Shown: positions 36,550 through 50,493, numbered from the stretch's first letter. The stretch is 64,000 nucleotides of DNA from Botrytis cinerea B05.10 (GCF_000143535.2 NC_037316.1:372001-436000), one strand, 5' to 3'. Translations and numbers: made by a program. Notes: generated by a model from the sequence alone, not told the origin.

Positions 36550-38367
36550 TTAAGATCTCTTTGTAAAGGTCAATGGACAGTCATCCTGTAAATTGTGTTA
36601 GTAAGGATCAAGAGCCATTCAATGTGGATCTGTACTAACCATAGGGAAAATTGTAGCAAAGACCTTAATCTCTTCTGATTTTGGAGTAGGATGATGGACC
36701 CAATCAAGTTCCATCGATGCCTTTCCAATCATAAGAGCAAGGTTCATTTGGGCATATTCTTGTCCCAGACAATAATGAGCACCAGTTCCAAAGACCAAAT
36801 AGTTCTTAGCACCCTTTACTTCTGCGTCGCCAGAGAAATAACGTTCGGGATCAAATTCATCAGGACGGTCATATACATCAGGATCGCGTAAAGCTGGGTA
36901 TGTTGTTGGCACAATCATGGCTCCTATTTCAGTGGTTAGAATTGGATTTTAGTTTTTGTGTCAGCTTGACATACCTTTGGGAACAGTATAATCTGGGGTG
37001 ATTGGGAATGCTTTCTTCGCAACGTATGGGACCATGAGAACAGGAGGGCGCCATCTCAACAATTCTCTAACCACGGCACGAGTATATTTCATGCTTTCCA
37101 TCATATCCATGTTTGGTCTAACTCGTTTATCACCACCACGAACGCGTAAGTTCTCCTCACGGACCTTATCTAAAACCTCAGGACGTTGAGCCATAACTTG
37201 GAATAACCAGGTGGCGGCACTGCTAGTAGCATCTTGGGAAGCGAACAAAAAGGTGAAGACGGTTTGAGCGATTTCGAAGTCGGTGAACTCACGGAGTAAC
37301 GGTGTTGGCTTTGTCATTCCTTCCGTTGAACCCTTTGCTTCTGCCTCGATCCAAGCAACAGACTCGAGTTGAGACTTGATCCATCCATCCATAATACAAG
37401 AAACTTCACCACCGGCAGCCATGCGAACCTTACTCTTTGCGGCACATTTGGAAAATTCCTCGAGAACCATATCAGCAGCAATCTTTCCATACCAAGACTT
37501 GGTGAATGGGAGAATGATTGGGAAATTGACCAATTCCAAGGCAGCAGTGATGTTGTAGTAATCGTCCGCAATCTTCTTGATAGCTTCGTCTGAGATATAG
37601 AAACCAACGAATGTACGGCAGGAAACGGCGCACAACAATTCTCGGAATTCGGACATGAATGGTACAGGCTTTCCTCCAGCTTCCTCGGTAACCTTGGCGA
37701 ATCTTTCATTGTATTGATTGTAGACGTCATCTTGTCCTGGGAGATAGCAGTCGAGAGCTTTGCGAGTGAACAATCCATTGAGACCCTTTCGGTAATCAAC
37801 ATGGGCCTTTCCGTCAAGGAAAACCCAGTTGGTCTCGCCCAATAATTTGTGTGCTGAATCGACTACACATGGTTTGACGTATGCTGGGGAATTGAAAACT
37901 TTTCTCGCCATATCACGAGTAGAAGCAATGACAACGAATCTGGCAATGATTAGGACCCGATGTCCGAGTAGCAGATAATGGTGTTGACTTACTTGTGGAA
38001 AACAGAAACGCAACTGAGGTCGCCGCTTGCCCATTTTGCTTGATATTCGTGAAATTTAGGATTGACAGATTGTAAAAATGGACCGATAAAGGGGGCTTTC
38101 CATGCTGGCCCGATGATTGAACCTTTTTGCCAGATATAACTGCCTGTAAAGTTGTTAGTGGTGCAATTGATTGATCGACGCGTGGAGAAGTTTCTTACAT
38201 TGATCATACGCTACCATCAGGCAAAGAATCGTGAGCACAATCTGCCATGCGCTGACCTCTGCCAGCTTGGCTAGATAACTATTGAGCTGGGGATGCCCAA
38301 TAATCTGCGCAAGTTTTGCATCTGCCACGGGTGAGGCATAAGTGATATTTTGTACCACGTCCGCCAT
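36550..38367 (-). CDS. erg5: Sterol C-22 desaturase, cytochrome P450 CYP61
   Basis: Five exons (38367-38199, 38143-37993, 37939-36975, 36923-36640, 36585-36550), all with GT-AG introns of 51-55 bp, encode 534 residues. One N-terminal membrane anchor ([14 protein letters not shown]) places it in the ER. The P450 hallmarks are I-helix FASQDATSS, the ExxR helix in [15 protein letters not shown]-like DPERYFS, and heme loop [10 protein letters not shown] with the thiolate Cys at about 480. [18 protein letters not shown] and [22 protein letters not shown] are nearly diagnostic for CYP61. The enzyme introduces the C22-23 double bond late in ergosterol synthesis. The tiny last exon ([11 protein letters not shown]) is recovered by splice signals. 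An in-frame ATG 32 codons upstream exists, but MADVV is the more usual type of start. It is a primary-metabolism gene despite lying beside the peptide locus. Confidence 0.96.
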
Positions 38368-41052
38368 GATTGTTCGCCGTGGTGTGTGTGCCCAACGCAA
38401 AATGTAATGTAATGACAACAGTCGCAAGTAACAATTACAATGGAAGATTGATATGAAGAGCAATCTTATAAGAATATCAGTCTGACGGTTGACTGTAGAG
38501 TCTTGTCAGAAGATACCTGCTACTTGTACGGCACGACAAGTGTTGAATAAAAAGTATTAAGAAGAATTGAAGGTAAGGGAAGGGAAGGGAAGGAAAGGAA
38601 GAGGAGTTTTTGGGTGGGTAAATAGGTGGATGGGAAAGTCGGGGATTATAATTGCACTAAGAAGCACCAGAACCTTACCTCATCAAGGACCTTAAGGAAC
38701 AATTGGGAAGTTGCGGAATTTGATTAAGTAATCCACTCAGACTGTCTGAGCAACGACCGTACCCAATCGTCTTTGCATCAAATCTCGTCAAACAGGTTAG
38801 ATTGGGACACAATCGGGTGAATAGACCGATCTAAAATTTCATCCAACGGGGAGCTCTGGGAGTAGCTTATTTGCTATTGGGTTATTGCATTGAACTAGGA
38901 TTAAATCTCATTAAAGCCCCTCGAGAGACCATTAGCAACAAGGGTCAATCCGCCCGGAAGGAAAGGATAGAAAGGAAAGAAAATTCGAACATGAACATCA
39001 GTGGAGTGGGTTTGTGTGAGCTCACCATACTAGGGAGGATTCAGAGGTAAAAAGAGGTCATCTATGATCTATTGACTAGTGGCGCGATGTCGGGTGGATT
39101 GTTCTGCACCATCAGGTGTCATCAGGGGAAGATACCTAGGTGCCTTTGAGTGAATACACGATGTTGGGAAATGAGATATTCATCTGGAGCGCTGTGCTGT
39201 ATATACATGGCGTGCCGAATGTACCGAAGTACAGTTGCACAGGAGTACCGTTGTCAGTAGGAGACATTTAGATAGAATCTACTCAAAAAGGAGGAGAGGT
39301 GTAGCGAATGCGCGTGTTGTACTGTACCTAGGTAGTTACATGCTCACTTCATTTCTGTACTCGGTAATTTTCTACATGCAACAGATAAAGGAGGGCAAAA
39401 AAAAGTGAGTTCAATAGCATCTCATCCTTTCAAAAAGACGTCATGGTCTGTTCAATTCATTCATCTATTCATGTGTCTAGGTCGGGTATCTAGGTAGATA
39501 ACGGGAGCAGCAGACAATAGGGCTAGATGGTCGTTCAAGGATTCATGGGTTGATTGATAGGTTGATAGGTTGAGAGGTTCGCCAGGTCAAGCTTTTGAAT
39601 GAAGAAAGTAAAAAGTTTGTATAACGAAAAGTATAAGCAAGCAGGTACGGGTTGATTGTGGTTGGTTCCCAGAGTATGTGCCTCACCTATGTGGTGACCC
39701 TTTGCTGACCTGATTTACATTTATTGATTCTCATATCCTCCGTCCACCACCATTAGAAATTAGAGATATACATACATACATACTACCACTATCTAGGGAC
39801 CTGGTACACACGGAAGAATCCTTGTCAAATAACACTATCACCTGCAGTCACTCACTCACACTTGTCTGACCAATCATTTTCCACATCTTCCAACGCTTCC
39901 TCCATACTTGGGTAGACGGAAGGAAGAGAAGGATTTGCAGTAAACTCCATTCTGGAACGACATCTATTGCTATATATTGTGCATTACTTGTATATATTAG
40001 ATGTTCTACCTACTAATAAGGACACTCGATAGACTTTGATCGCGAACACCTAGACAGGGCTACAATTAGATGCTTCTCACTCGAAGCATACCTAGGTAGC
40101 AAACCAAAATACTCAAATCTCAATCAGAATGATAGAGAGATGACCAACTCCATCCGCGCACGACGACGAAGAGGCTCATTATACTTAGATAGTCATGAAT
40201 CTCTATTTCTCCAAATAAATCACGAGAGATCCATTCATACTCGGATCCTTCGGTTTGTACTTTGCACCTAGTGAAGAAAACTGGTGGCTGGTTGTGCAAA
40301 TAACCTGACAAATACAAGTCTCGGCATCCATCCATCCCCTATTCCGAATATATCTTCATCCGCAAGCAAGACTCACCCACAAGCACCACAACTTCACACC
40401 AGGACCGGCCTCCCACTCCAAACATATCAATCGGCACCTACACACGGGAAATAAATTCTCACGCCAGCTTTTTTCATCAATCAGTCAAACAAGCAAACAG
40501 GCAAAACCCATCATCTCCAAACTCTTCAAACTCCACAAAAATCCACTCAAAACTTAATCTGAATCAACTTTTCAGATCACCTCATAAATAAAACATGTGT
40601 TGACTATGACTATGACCATGACCATAACCATGACCATGACCCAACCCAGCTCAGCTCAGTCCACCAAATCCAACAACGTTATTTAGTCGAATGCTTCTTT
40701 TCTATACGCGTATACAAAGTACTTACTCGTATCGCATACTTAACACGCAATACGGAATATATGGAGTGTTACAACGACAACAGTGGGGAAGTACGTATCT
40801 GTTTCGAGCGTATCCTGCCTACAGAGTAATACGAAACATCCAATTCTGCAACAACCTCGAATTCTCAAAAAATCAGCACCGGGAACTCATATTCCAATCA
40901 TATAACATCTCTCACTCCAGGATCCCAACATGGACCCCCATTTTTACTCATCCCAAGATGGATGACCTCCAAATAGTCAAGCCATCTACTTACTACGAAA
41001 AGCAAAATCCAATCATATTCCTCTCCACACAATCCATTCTCTGCACATATGA
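38368..41052. other. Long upstream region of ERG5
   Basis: The ERG5 promoter side. AAGGG repeats lie at about 38575-38600, a GGTTGATA repeat at about 39547-39575, CATA repeats at about 39770-39782, and a GACTAT/GACCAT hexamer array at about 40602-40640. No credible protein gene. The 40691-41056 ORF has no signature. Confidence 0.45.
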
Positions 41053-41616
41053 ATGAGTTCCAGCCCGCAACAGCAAGATCAATATCAACAAACCGAGCTA
41101 GAATTTCACGTGAAGGAATACGACATATATAGCCGAACGATTTTCCATGGAAACGGCTTTGCGGTGCTTTTGACCCGGAAGATGAGGGGTGTGAATCCTT
41201 CGTCAGAAACTGTCATGTTGATCACGAGTCATTCGTCTCTTGAGTGGGAGATTCTAGACTCGGTACTGGCTGCGAGTTTTGGTAATCTTGGCTTATCATC
41301 CGTCATTGGTTTGGAATCTTATTGTCGTATGTTTGGTTGCTACTTCATTTCTCTTGGGACCCCTCATATCGACATTTCAGGATATGTCGCTTATCTTTTC
41401 ACTTCTCTCTCCGATATTTCTACTCTCTCCCCTCTACTTCGTCTTTATACCTCAATTCCACGCTGGTAAACACCCGCAGAAACACTCCATCACATTGCTG
41501 GATACAAACTCCTTCCTTCACATATGGTTATAGACGAAGGACGGCAGATCGACATTTTAGCTATGCTCAGATTTAATACACGCCGGTCTATATCTCAAGT
41601 TAAGTTTAAATACTGA
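41053..41616 (+). CDS. Small hypothetical protein, 121 aa, two exons
   Basis: Exon 1 (41053-41281) and exon 2 (41480-41616) join across a 198-bp GTAATC...CGCAG intron to give an uninterrupted 121-residue protein. The reading is Gln-rich at the start, then EFHVKEYDIYSRTIFHGNGFAVLLTRKMRG, LEWEILDSVLAASF, and after the splice ETLHHIAGYKLLPSH plus MVIDEGRQIDILAMLRFNTRR. The second exon has normal, non-repetitive amino-acid composition. That, with the in-frame splice, is the main evidence for a real gene in this desert. No signal peptide or membrane segment. I do not recognise a family. An unspliced reading (138 aa) becomes low-complexity Leu/Ser after 41282 and is less likely. Confidence 0.5.
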
Positions 41617-41799
41617 TTATGATTCTATCTTGCCATTTCGCACCAGGAAGATTTGGAAAAGCCTATCTTTTAAGTACTGACACAAATACAAAATCATCTT
41701 CACAAAAGTTTGGATCCCCAACAATAGAATCGAGTATCAACTCTATACACCCCCAAATGTCTCGTTCCTCCTAAACGACGTCTTTTGATTGGATTGGAT

Positions 41800-42132
41800 T
41801 CAAGATCTCGCAGTTGATGAAAATGCTTCTTGTCTTGTTCTCTCTCTTCCCATTCTTTCTGTCTTTCTTATTCCTTTTTTATCTCTTCTTGCTCTTCTTT
41901 CTCCGGTTTCACCCTTTGCCCTTTTCTCTCCCCCTTCCTTCTCCTGTTCTACCGCTGCTGCTCTCAACTTTTCTTGCAATTTCTTCCTCTTCTCTACCGT
42001 TTCAAGAACCTCATCTTCATTAGATACCTTCAATTTTCCCAGTATCTTGCAGATTTTCTTCAACAACACGCGTAGATGTGGTCGTCGTATTTTCGGATCT
42101 ACAGTCAATTGTAAATATAATGTTTCGTCCAC
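41800..42132 (-). CDS. Possible small charged protein (uncertain)
   Basis: A 110-codon ORF starting MDETLYLQLTVDPKIRRPHLRVLLKKICKIL in segments of ordinary composition. It becomes a Lys/Arg/Glu-rich helix (EKRKKLQEKLRAAAVEQEKE) where it reads antisense to a TTCTTC/CTCTTC-rich tract. The first 45 residues are the only protein-like part. A GTATCT donor at about 42026 could also end an exon there. No family recognised. It may be a chance ORF. Confidence 0.25.
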   Translation of the reverse strand: MDETLYLQLTVDPKIRRPHLRVLLKKICKILGKLKVSNEDEVLETVEKRKKLQEKLRAAAVEQEKEGGEKRAKGETGERRARRDKKGIRKTERMGRERTRQEAFSSTARS

Positions 42133-43772
42133 ATCTTCACTATAAATCCTTTTTTGTCACCCTTAAGAATAGAAGTACATCTCCTCCATTGTTGAACATT
42201 CCGCTTTCTTCTCAATTTCCTCCCCTCACTCTGTTTTAGCCCTCAAATCTGCTCCATATGTCTTCAGTCTACGATTAGAAAGATTCAAAAAATTAGTACC
42301 TGTAATAAATAAAGGCTCGTCATCATCATACCTTGGAAAGCTCTTTTCCTTGTTTATAAGCACATTCGCACATTTAGCAACCTACCATACATTAGTCTGA
42401 CAATTACCCTTTCTAAATCTCAGGTATCATGAACTATCTATCACCTTTTCTCAAAGCCTCCATTTGTACTTCAGTTTACAAACTCTTATTATCAATACAT
42501 CGACCAAACCATCTCATCTAACGATTGAAAGAATTAGCATCTTGAACACAAATCATCATTCAGTTTTCTAATTTTCATAATCAGATATTCGGAGTGTCTA
42601 CTATACCTTTGTACCTTGGTCCCACGAGAATTACCCACTACCAAAAGTGATTAACAAATCTAGTAACCCCAGAGGAAGACTCAGGAAGTATCTCATCCTC
42701 ACTATTATCAGACGTAATATCCATATACACAAAACCAAGCCAAAATCTCGATCTAGAGCCGTATCTACAATTAATCTACAAGTCATCCAAACAATCCATT
42801 TCTGAATTCCAGTACGCATACCCTCCTTTTCAAACATTCAAAATGCCCTTCTTCCTCCCCCTCCGCCTCCCCCTTTCCAGAAAAATTTCTTCAATGCCCT
42901 CGCTACGCTCTCCTGATGTAAGTTGCCAAAAGGACTATGAGACTAGTACTTGCTATATCTTCACATCATCATATCACCACATCAACAATTTCTGCATCAA
43001 ACTCCAACTAGAAGAATCTATAAACATACAAAACACGTTTTTTCCACAACAGCGATGAATTCTATGAATTCATCTCACCATCGTCTTCGTATCCTCTCTT
43101 TCCGGATGCACATCTGGATTTGCTCATCCAGGACTTGTTATTATCGAAACTGTCCAATCCTATACTTATTAAAGGTGCCGGTGTGTACAATATACGGTAT
43201 ACGAACAACAAGCTAGCTCTCCATACATATGTATATATACGTACATACTCAAGAATGCTAAAGACCACCCCACCAACCTCACAATCCAGTTCTCGTAACC
43301 ATAAAGATCCCATCCCTTCATTCCTTTGTTCACTCCTCGCTCACTATCTCTCCAGCGTTCTCAAATCCTCAAACCCATGAACCGAATTCCTATTTTCCAG
43401 TTTTCCCACTTTCACCTAACATACCTCCACCTAATACACCTCCACTTAACATATCACAAACCACAAACCCACAAATCGTTGGTATTAAAACCAATATAAT
43501 CTATCACCGATGATCTATACAAGTAAGTACACGAATATGAATATGAATCTCCAGGGGAGTTGTGCACATACACCCATCATCCTCACAAAGTGAAACTAAG
43601 CACTTTCTTGCTTACTTCTAACATATACCCACTAGTACAAGATATAACAGTGAGTATATCAAAATGAACGTACCAAGAAGTTTTCCTCTGGGTGTCAAAT
43701 TCTACCTTTTCTTTCTTTGCAACACGAGGTTCGGAAGGGTTTCTCGTATCCTCATTTTTAGGCCCGCCTTTT

Positions 43773-43820
43773 TCTTCTCCTTCTCCTTCTCCTTCTCCTT
43801 CTCCTTCTCCTTCTCCTTCT
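43773..43820. repeat. (CTTCTC)n microsatellite
   Basis: About eight tandem TTCTCC hexamers. On the plus strand they translate as Phe-Ser repeats and on the minus strand as Glu-Gly repeats, which explains the ORFs seen there. Confidence 0.8.
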
Positions 43821-44163
43821 GCCTCTCCCTCTCTCACAAAATCTCAAACCACAATAGAACAAAGACCTCTAGATACTCGCATTTCTATATATACATGTAT
43901 ATACATCATCGAATCCTCAAAACCGTAACACACACATAGTCACATTATCCATAGCAGAGAATAATGTCTCCAACGAGCAACAAGCAACAAGCCACACTCC
44001 ATCAGATTCAAAGCGGCATCTCAGTTACGACTCCATATCATATGATTTTACAATCCAGAAGGAGTAATACACAACTAGAGATGTGTGAAAATAATAGTTC
44101 CTCGGCGAAATGTATGGATTGAGAGTTAAGAGTTAAGAGTTAAGAAGGCGGAAGTAATCGATA

Positions 44164-44203
44164 CCTCCTCCCTCCTCCCTCCTCCCTCCTCCCTCCTCCC
44201 TCT
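44164..44203. repeat. (CCTCCCT)n minisatellite
   Basis: Tandem 7-mers of CCTCCCT on the plus strand, followed 30 bp later by a CA then TA dinucleotide tract. Confidence 0.75.
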
Positions 44204-44234
44204 CTCCCCTAAACCAACCCAATGTCCTCATTTC

Positions 44235-44268
<34 letters not shown>

Positions 44269-45783
44269 GTAGACAGAAATCCGAAAAAATAGCAAAAAAA
44301 AAACTATGAAAAATGAGATACCTAAAACACAATCACAGGAATTCACCAACGACAATATCGTTACACCACTCCTCTCCAACTCCAACAATATCTCTTTTCT
44401 TTCAAAAAAAATAAAAATGAAAATAAAAATCAAAATCCATTTCCAGCAGGACGATCGCTCTACTTCTCCAATCTTCCATATCCATCTACCCAGGAACTGA
44501 CACTTCACAGCTATCCACAAGAGCTTCGATCGAGGTGCGCACAAGCCCTCTCTTCTCAAACTTCCTGGTTGGATTTATATCTATATTCATGTCACACTTC
44601 GTATATGTATGATTTCCAGATATGTGTTTCCGTATCTGTATATGTCTATCTATCTCCCAACTCGTAAATAAACAGTAAACCATCCAACCACTGTGAAAGA
44701 GTAAAACAACCTTAATACATTCACCACATCACATCACATCACATCACGTTCCCACCCATTGACACACAACACACAACAAGTTCGAAGGCAGCTCTGAAAA
44801 GAAAAATAAACGGGGTTGGGACTTAGATATTTATTTCGCTTTCACGAGTCTTCAACAACATTCCACGAACGTGGGATAGACGCGGTCTATCGCGACATGA
44901 CACGTGTGTGAAGAGCAGAGAGTGAGATTCTTGAAGAGTATATGGATCATCTCCATTTGATGAACGAACGGGCGTTTGGAACGGGGAATGGGGAATCGAG
45001 GAAAGAAATACGAGATGAGAGGAGAGGAGAGGAGAGGATGTGCAATGGGATATGTGAAGGCTTGCCGGATAATAGTATGTGCTGAATAGGGATATATGCA
45101 GGAAGGGAGCAACTCGGTAAGAAGAAACAGAATCACATGGGATAGTATGATATGAATAGATGAATAGACGGTACAGAAGGGGAAAAGGAGATCGCATTAT
45201 ATGGCATATAAGAAAAGTGGAAAGAGCAAGAAAGACTATCCTATTTCTGGAACTTGAACTTGAGCATCAGACGGTAGCGATGTAAGGAAGTAGCGGGCTA
45301 GGTCATTTCATTACCTAGCTTATGGAAGAATATACATTGAAACATCTGATTGAAGTTTATGTACTTCATATCTATCATGAGATATCTAGGAGAGATAGTG
45401 ATGCCGATCATCTCAGAGATGGGAATAATGCATATTCGTATTGAATGTGTAGAGTTGAATACAAGACTCGTACAAATGCAAGTACTTTGCTTCATGGTAT
45501 GGTATACTTGAAGAGAAGGTAATGATAGAGTTTCTTTTCTCTGCCTGCGACTACTAGGTCTGCAGTGCGTGGCTTCATATTCCTCGCCAGAGAAATCCAT
45601 CTTGTAGCTGTGCACTTCAGAATACAACATGAACACATCTGTAATCCACAGATTGCAGTCTATCAATGATATATTCCATCAAATCGCCATTTACAACACA
45701 CAACCAGCACTCCAACTCTCACAACTTCCACACCCTCAATCCCAAACCTCCTCCCCCAACCATATCTCTCCCCCGCTCCCATC

Positions 45784-46438
45784 CTACTTCTCCACCTCCC
45801 CTCCCATCGCACTCCACTCCCCCCAACTCCCCTCAAACTCCCCTACGTTGCTCCACCCATTCCCCCTCGCAATCTGGGCCGCCGCCCGAGACCTCACCCC
45901 CGCCTTACAATAAAACACACAGTGCTCCTCCTTCCCCGGCCTCTCAAACCCAAAGCGATCTTCAAATTCTTCTTCGCTAATACTAAACGCATCCGGATAC
46001 GACGTTATGGAAATATTCACCGCGCTGGGAATGCGTCCCGTTTGCTGCACTTCGAGGGGTGTGCGAACATCGATGATGTGAGTATCGGGATGTGGAGCAG
46101 ACGTGAGCTTTTGCATCTACAGAAAGAAAAGGTGAGTGAGTAAGCTAGAAAACTCCATTGAAGAAGAAACGGGCAGCAGGAGAGCGCACATCTTCAAAAG
46201 TGTAGTATTTAGATTTCGCCTCCGATTCTTGCGAATACGATCGAACTTGTCTTGAATGTCGAGCCGACTCCCGACCCAAGATCCCCGTACTCTTCAACCC
46301 GCCATCTCGAATCTGAGCACTAAAACTGTTGCGACTGCTCGTGGAGAAATGCGACATGGTATAGCATTTTGCAGACGAAGCTCCCATGCGCGATTGGAAC
46401 GCGCGGGCTAATGTGCGAGATACTCGAGGGGTGGACAT
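45784..46438 (-). CDS. Mitochondrial rhodanese-domain protein, 193 aa
   Basis: Exon 1 (46438-46190) and exon 2 (46116-45784) join across a 73-bp intron (GTGCGC...CTGTAG) as YTFEDMQKLTSAPHP, giving 193 residues. From MSTPRVSRTLARAFQSRMG on, the N-terminus is Arg/Ser-rich without acids, as in a mitochondrial presequence, so I chose the ATG at 46438 over the open upstream one at 46549. The single rhodanese domain has IIDVRTPLEVQQTGRIPSAVNI, then YCKAGVRSRAAA with the persulfide Cys near residue 153, and GSWGEW near the end. It resembles yeast Rdl1/Rdl2-type thiosulfate sulfurtransferases, which handle sulfane sulfur. The donor site is weak, but the joint matches the family. Confidence 0.88.
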
Positions 46439-47264
46439 ATTTTCTTCGTTTTTGGTGCCGAAGTTGTGAAGACAGGATCTGTATTCGGTGCTGGGCACTT
46501 CAATTGACGACTGCGAGGGTGTGGAAGGTTGGGTTTTGGAAAAGCTCACTTTCTATTCGAGGTTTGGTTTTGATGGCGGGATGAATGGAGGGATGAAATA
46601 TTACCCCGGATTTTAGGGACGTCTAGCGATCCTTGTTGGATTTCGTCATGTCAATGTCAAGACAAATAACTGAATGCACATCAAAATAAAGAAAACAAAG
46701 GGCACCGGACGAAATCACAAGTTGTATTAAAAACAAGATTCTTCATGAATTATGACACAGTAAAAAATCATAGGGCTCGTTCGTCAGTCTATAAGGCGGC
46801 TCACCGGGAGTAACAAATAGCCAAACCTGGTTCTCAAACGAGCTCACCGGGAGTTCATCAGGAGCAACTTGCCATGTAAGAGCGTAAGCACCTCAATACT
46901 CTTACTTTAAGGAAGACGACAATTTGGCGAGTTACAAAAACAAATCGAGAAATTTCTAGGTAAACAAGATTCAAAGCTAAAATTTTAATTCTCGGACACC
47001 TTGGATGGCTGTTGCAAATCAAGTGTATTGTACATCCATGATAGAAGGGAGACAGATTACTTCAAACGAAAGTTGATACACAGTGAGCAATAGGTTAACA
47101 TGATATATTGTACATGATAATGGGTATCGATCTATTTGTTTGATTTTGAAATGACTTATACTCCTTGAAGATATTCACCCCCCCTTGATTCGGGCCAGCC
47201 TTTACTCAGTCTCTTCTCAACCCTTCATCCCCAGACAAAAATGTTTCTCAAGATATCCCCAACT
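46439..47264. other. Intergenic region between rhodanese and Yip1-family genes
   Basis: Promoter side of the rhodanese gene and 3' flank of the Yip1-family gene. Contains a repeated CACCGGGAGT motif (46802-46811 and 46849-46858). No gene. Confidence 0.45.
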
Positions 47265-48295
47265 TTAGAACAACATCCTACTTGGATCGGCCCCCTTGGC
47301 AGGGTCTTCCGCCTCAGGCTTCTTGGCTACCGGACTTCCATGGGCAAAAAACAACACCTTAATAGCAATTGCCAAACCTGCATGTAGAACAACCACTAAG
47401 ATAAGTAGTATTTTACTTGTCTGTTTATCCGTAGCGCTGAGAACTGGATATAAATTCCTAAGGAGGAAAGCAACGCTCAACCCAAATCCGACTCCTACGA
47501 ATACCCAATTCATGATTGTAAAGGATGACCAGGAGACCAATGCGACGGGAATCCATACGAGATTGGAGTAGCCGTAAAGAGCGGCGCATTCAAGAAGATT
47601 GGCAGATTCGCTGCCAAAATATTTAAGGGCTAGGAAGAGAAGGATTGGAATTACGAATGTATATCCATAGATTAGACCTGCGGCGCCTGTTGAAGAACCC
47701 GAGTTAGTTTTATGTTCGTTTTCTCTAGCCTTGAATGCGCTTCAATTTCCACGCAAGCAAAAGAAAGAACCTACCGCTCAACAGCCCAAAATCGTATGCA
47801 AATCTTCCTTCTCCTCTTTCCGCCAGATACAAACTAACCGTTCCTCCCATAAACAATATAAAAATAACCGTCGTAGCAATCCAAAATGGACCATACAAGT
47901 CCGGATTCCCCTCTAACACATCCAAGAAATTTGCACGAGGATATAAAGCTGCCCAGCATCGTGCTAGAACGGAAGAAGTATCGACATCGAAGAACTGTGA
48001 GTAGAAATGTAGGGACCAGAGATAACGTTTTGAGGTATTGGGACCACCTGCAGTTGCTGGAGCGGGGAGACCAGGCGATGTGGGCTTATGGCGGGATGAG
48101 GATGGATTGTTTTCGAAATTGGAATTGTGGAAGGAGAGATCTTCTTGGAGATCAGTGTGGCCTAGATCGCCCTGGGTTTGTTAGTATGAGAAAACGGGTT
48201 GATTGAAGACAGGAAAATGAGTCCTGGAGGAAGTAAAAGATGAAACATACTTCCTCATCCACATCGACAACGACATCATATCCAGCTCCTGACAT
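47265..48295 (-). CDS. Yip1-domain Golgi/ER membrane protein, 287 aa
   Basis: Three exons (48295-48251, 48171-47775, 47686-47265) with introns of 79 and 88 bp encode 287 residues; the first exon is only 15 codons (MSGAGYDVVVDVDEE). A cytosolic N-terminus with YLWSLHFYSQFFDVDTSSV and the family block FWIATTVIFILF precede five membrane segments: FWIATTVIFILFMGGTVSLY, AAGLIYGYTFVIPILLFLAL, ALYGYSNLVWIPVALV, WVFVGVGFGLSVAFLL and ILLILVVVLHAGLAIAIKVL. DLYGPFW and YGYS are hallmarks of the YIPF1/YIPF2 branch. These proteins bind prenylated Rab GTPases and act in ER-Golgi membrane traffic. The exact yeast counterpart (Yip4/Yip5 type) is not certain. Confidence 0.9.
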
Positions 48296-49307
48296 TTTGT
48301 TTTGCTGCAACTAGAATGATTTTGATATGGCGAGGATTGTTGCATGAGTGGTGTTCGGTGTTGTAGCTTGGGACAGCTTGCGAATCTGGAGATGGGCGCG
48401 CTAAGAGATGCAGGCGATATCATCCCTGCAAAGCGAGCGTTCCGCTGATTAGATGAGATGAGATATCAAAAAGTTGAAAACGAATCCAATGTTATTCTAT
48501 GGAAGTATCAAAGTCGTATAACGATATATTTTATAATGCTATACTAGGCGTGAATCACTCAGACACATTCATTCAGATGATCATATATAATAATTGATCT
48601 AATAAACCACTTGCGATTTTATAACATTGTGTCTTTCACAATAGCCACAATGCTGGGAAGAATTGTGCTGACTGATCCAGCGACAATAAGACTAAAAACT
48701 CTTGATATATATCCATCCACCCTTGAAGATGACCGCCGATGATTATATTACCCTTGTTCTACTACGTGCCCAGTAACTCATGATCCCACTCCGTTCAATT
48801 CTGGTTGGGTTTCTGCTGGAAGGGACTTTGCCCATCAGGCGAAAGATCTATCTTTTCTTCATCTTCTGTACTCTTCATTTGGCACCAGGTCGCCCGGAAA
48901 TGATGCTGAGCCAAGGAAGAATATCGGAATACCATGTCACAAAATCGTCGCTTGCTGTAGCACTGGGCAGTAGAGAGTGGATAGATCGTTCCCATGCTGC
49001 ATCTATCCTGGCCAAAGTGAGAATCCCTCCAACATTGGCCAAAGCCCACTACCGAACTGGAAAGTTAAAATGGAATTAGTTCAGACAGACAGGCACATAT
49101 CGACTTCAATTTCAACTACACACGAAAGAGTGTTCTTGAAGATATTTGTAATTGGTGTGCTGAATAATCGTCTCATTGCTTCATTTGCCTCATGCTATTG
49201 ATCTCAAATACAGAGCCGGCCACGCAAAGAATCCATTGATATATCCGCGCACCAATCCTCCCTTCCACAATCTCCCTGTGAACCCAAACGCCATAGGAGC
49301 GAAACAT
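48296..49307. other. Intergenic region between Yip1-family and ubiquitin-eL40 genes
   Basis: Holds the promoter of the Yip1-family gene and the 3' flank of ubiquitin-eL40. ORFs at 48780-49079 (+) and 48795-49049 (-) overlap each other, have no signature, and are not called. Confidence 0.4.
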
Positions 49308-50074
<767 letters not shown>

Positions 50075-50493
50075 GGTTGCTGAGGTTCTTCGATTTGTCG
50101 TACTTGTCGTGGAAATCTAAATTTCGAAGTCCCAACTCAAGTCGAATATTGCAAAGAATGTGGGTTGGGAAGCGAGAAAAACCCTAGCGCGTTGAGTCAC
50201 ATGACATGACCAAACACCAACCCTCGAATTTGAGGCTGCCCGCCCATCAAGCAGGTAGCCATCAAGGTGAAAATAGTGGGATGATGTCAGGAAAGAATTG
50301 ATTTATTGATGTAAACATCGTCGAGTCTGAAGATTCCATTAACTTATATCTTTGGGTATCTATAATAAATCCTAAACACCAATTTCAAAGCAAGATTGCA
50401 GCCTTTTCTTTCCAATACATTCGAATCAGAACCATTACCTATACCCGTCCTTCGAAAATCGTATACCAATTAAGGAACCCAATTGCTTCATGT
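50075..50493. promoter_or_regulatory. Promoter and leader of ubiquitin-eL40
   Basis: Between the RRN7 stop codon and the split ATG of ubiquitin-eL40 on the same strand. It holds the leader exon ending at 50074 and the promoter. No TATA box in the usual place is evident and no gene is seen. Confidence 0.4.

Larger units (their letters stand above)
41617..45783. other. Gene-poor low-complexity region
   Basis: About 4.2 kb with no confident gene. The plus strand is pyrimidine-rich for much of it. Simple repeats are (TTCTCC)n, (CCTCCCT)n, (CA)n/(TA)n at about 44235-44268, ACATC units at about 44730-44748, and GAGAGGA at about 45018-45036. The only ORF worth listing is the basic/acidic one at 41800-42132. 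The 3' end abuts the rhodanese gene. Confidence 0.45.

Noticed and set aside
36550..38367. P450 next to the peptide precursor as a tailoring enzyme of the locus
   Set aside because: The sequence is clearly CYP61/ERG5 of ergosterol synthesis, a conserved primary-metabolism gene; its closeness is probably accidental.
43664..43939. ORF with a Phe-Ser repeat
   Set aside because: Translation of the (TTCTCC)n microsatellite only.
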